Part shown: piece by piece, positions 5,711 through 5,759 of the stretch
How the letters are laid out: every line of letters begins with the position of its first letter
Position numbering within the stretch: the stretch's first letter is position 1
Source of the DNA: Pseudomonadota bacterium
GTDB taxonomy: Bacteria; Desulfobacterota; Syntrophia; Syntrophales; UBA5619
Length of the DNA stretch: 5,759 nt
Assembly (NCBI GenBank): GCA_018896355.1
Contig: JAHIMW010000180.1
Coordinates: 1-5,759, forward strand
Direction: 5' to 3'
Made by a program: the position numbers and the translations under genes
Notes under the pieces: generated by a model
What the model was told of the DNA's origin: nothing
Databases searched by the model: none
Seen by the model: only the letters and a program-made list of their open reading frames with translations

Positions 5711-5759
5711 GCAAATATGACAGCGCAATTTAATCTTATGTTCCTACTTTTTTGTCGCA

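Noticed and set aside
5649..5759. A replication origin upstream of rpmH, as in many bacteria
   Set aside because: The stretch is AT-rich, but I see no DnaA box resembling TTATCCACA on either strand and no repeat cluster. dnaA is not in the window.

Overview
The window is a bacterial housekeeping locus read entirely from the minus strand, right to left. Gene order in the direction of transcription is rpmH (ribosomal protein L34), rnpA (RNase P protein), yidD, yidC, jag/khpB, mnmE, a short gene of unknown function, then the start of an exported protein cut off by the left edge. The order rpmH-rnpA-yidD-yidC-jag-mnmE is the widespread conserved cluster usually found near dnaA and the replication origin. 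Neither dnaA nor any DnaA box is visible here. The sequence is GC-rich. The gene order, a Gram-negative YidC with a large periplasmic domain, and the style of L34 and YidC suggest a deltaproteobacterium (Desulfobacterota, for example a relative of Syntrophus or Geobacter). That placement is inference, because no marker here fixes it.

Right end (about 5460-5759): an AT-rich leader holds a plausible sigma70 promoter with a perfect TTGACA box and an inverted repeat filling its spacer. It is followed by rpmH, a 45-codon gene whose first residues depart from the almost invariant L34 start. A GC-rich 57-base gap leads to rnpA and contains a small hairpin that would cover the rnpA ribosome binding site.

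Middle (805-5453): rnpA overlaps yidD by 8 bases. yidD, yidC, jag and mnmE are separated by 15-28 bases, so they are probably one operon. The products serve core functions: tRNA 5' maturation (RnpA), insertion of proteins into the inner membrane (YidD, YidC), RNA binding linked to envelope growth (Jag/KhpB), and wobble-uridine modification of tRNA (MnmE). All five genes look intact, with their key motifs present.

Left end (1-804): 129 bases after mnmE comes a 109-residue protein of unknown function with a cysteine cluster, started by a strong ribosome binding site. A 168-base gap then carries two small hairpins and a good sigma70-type promoter driving an exported, FlgT-N-like protein of which only 59 codons are in the window. 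No mobile element, CRISPR array, tRNA or rRNA is seen. I found no clear undescribed system. The most notable items are the odd L34 N-terminus, the dyad in the rpmH promoter and the unknown cysteine-containing protein.
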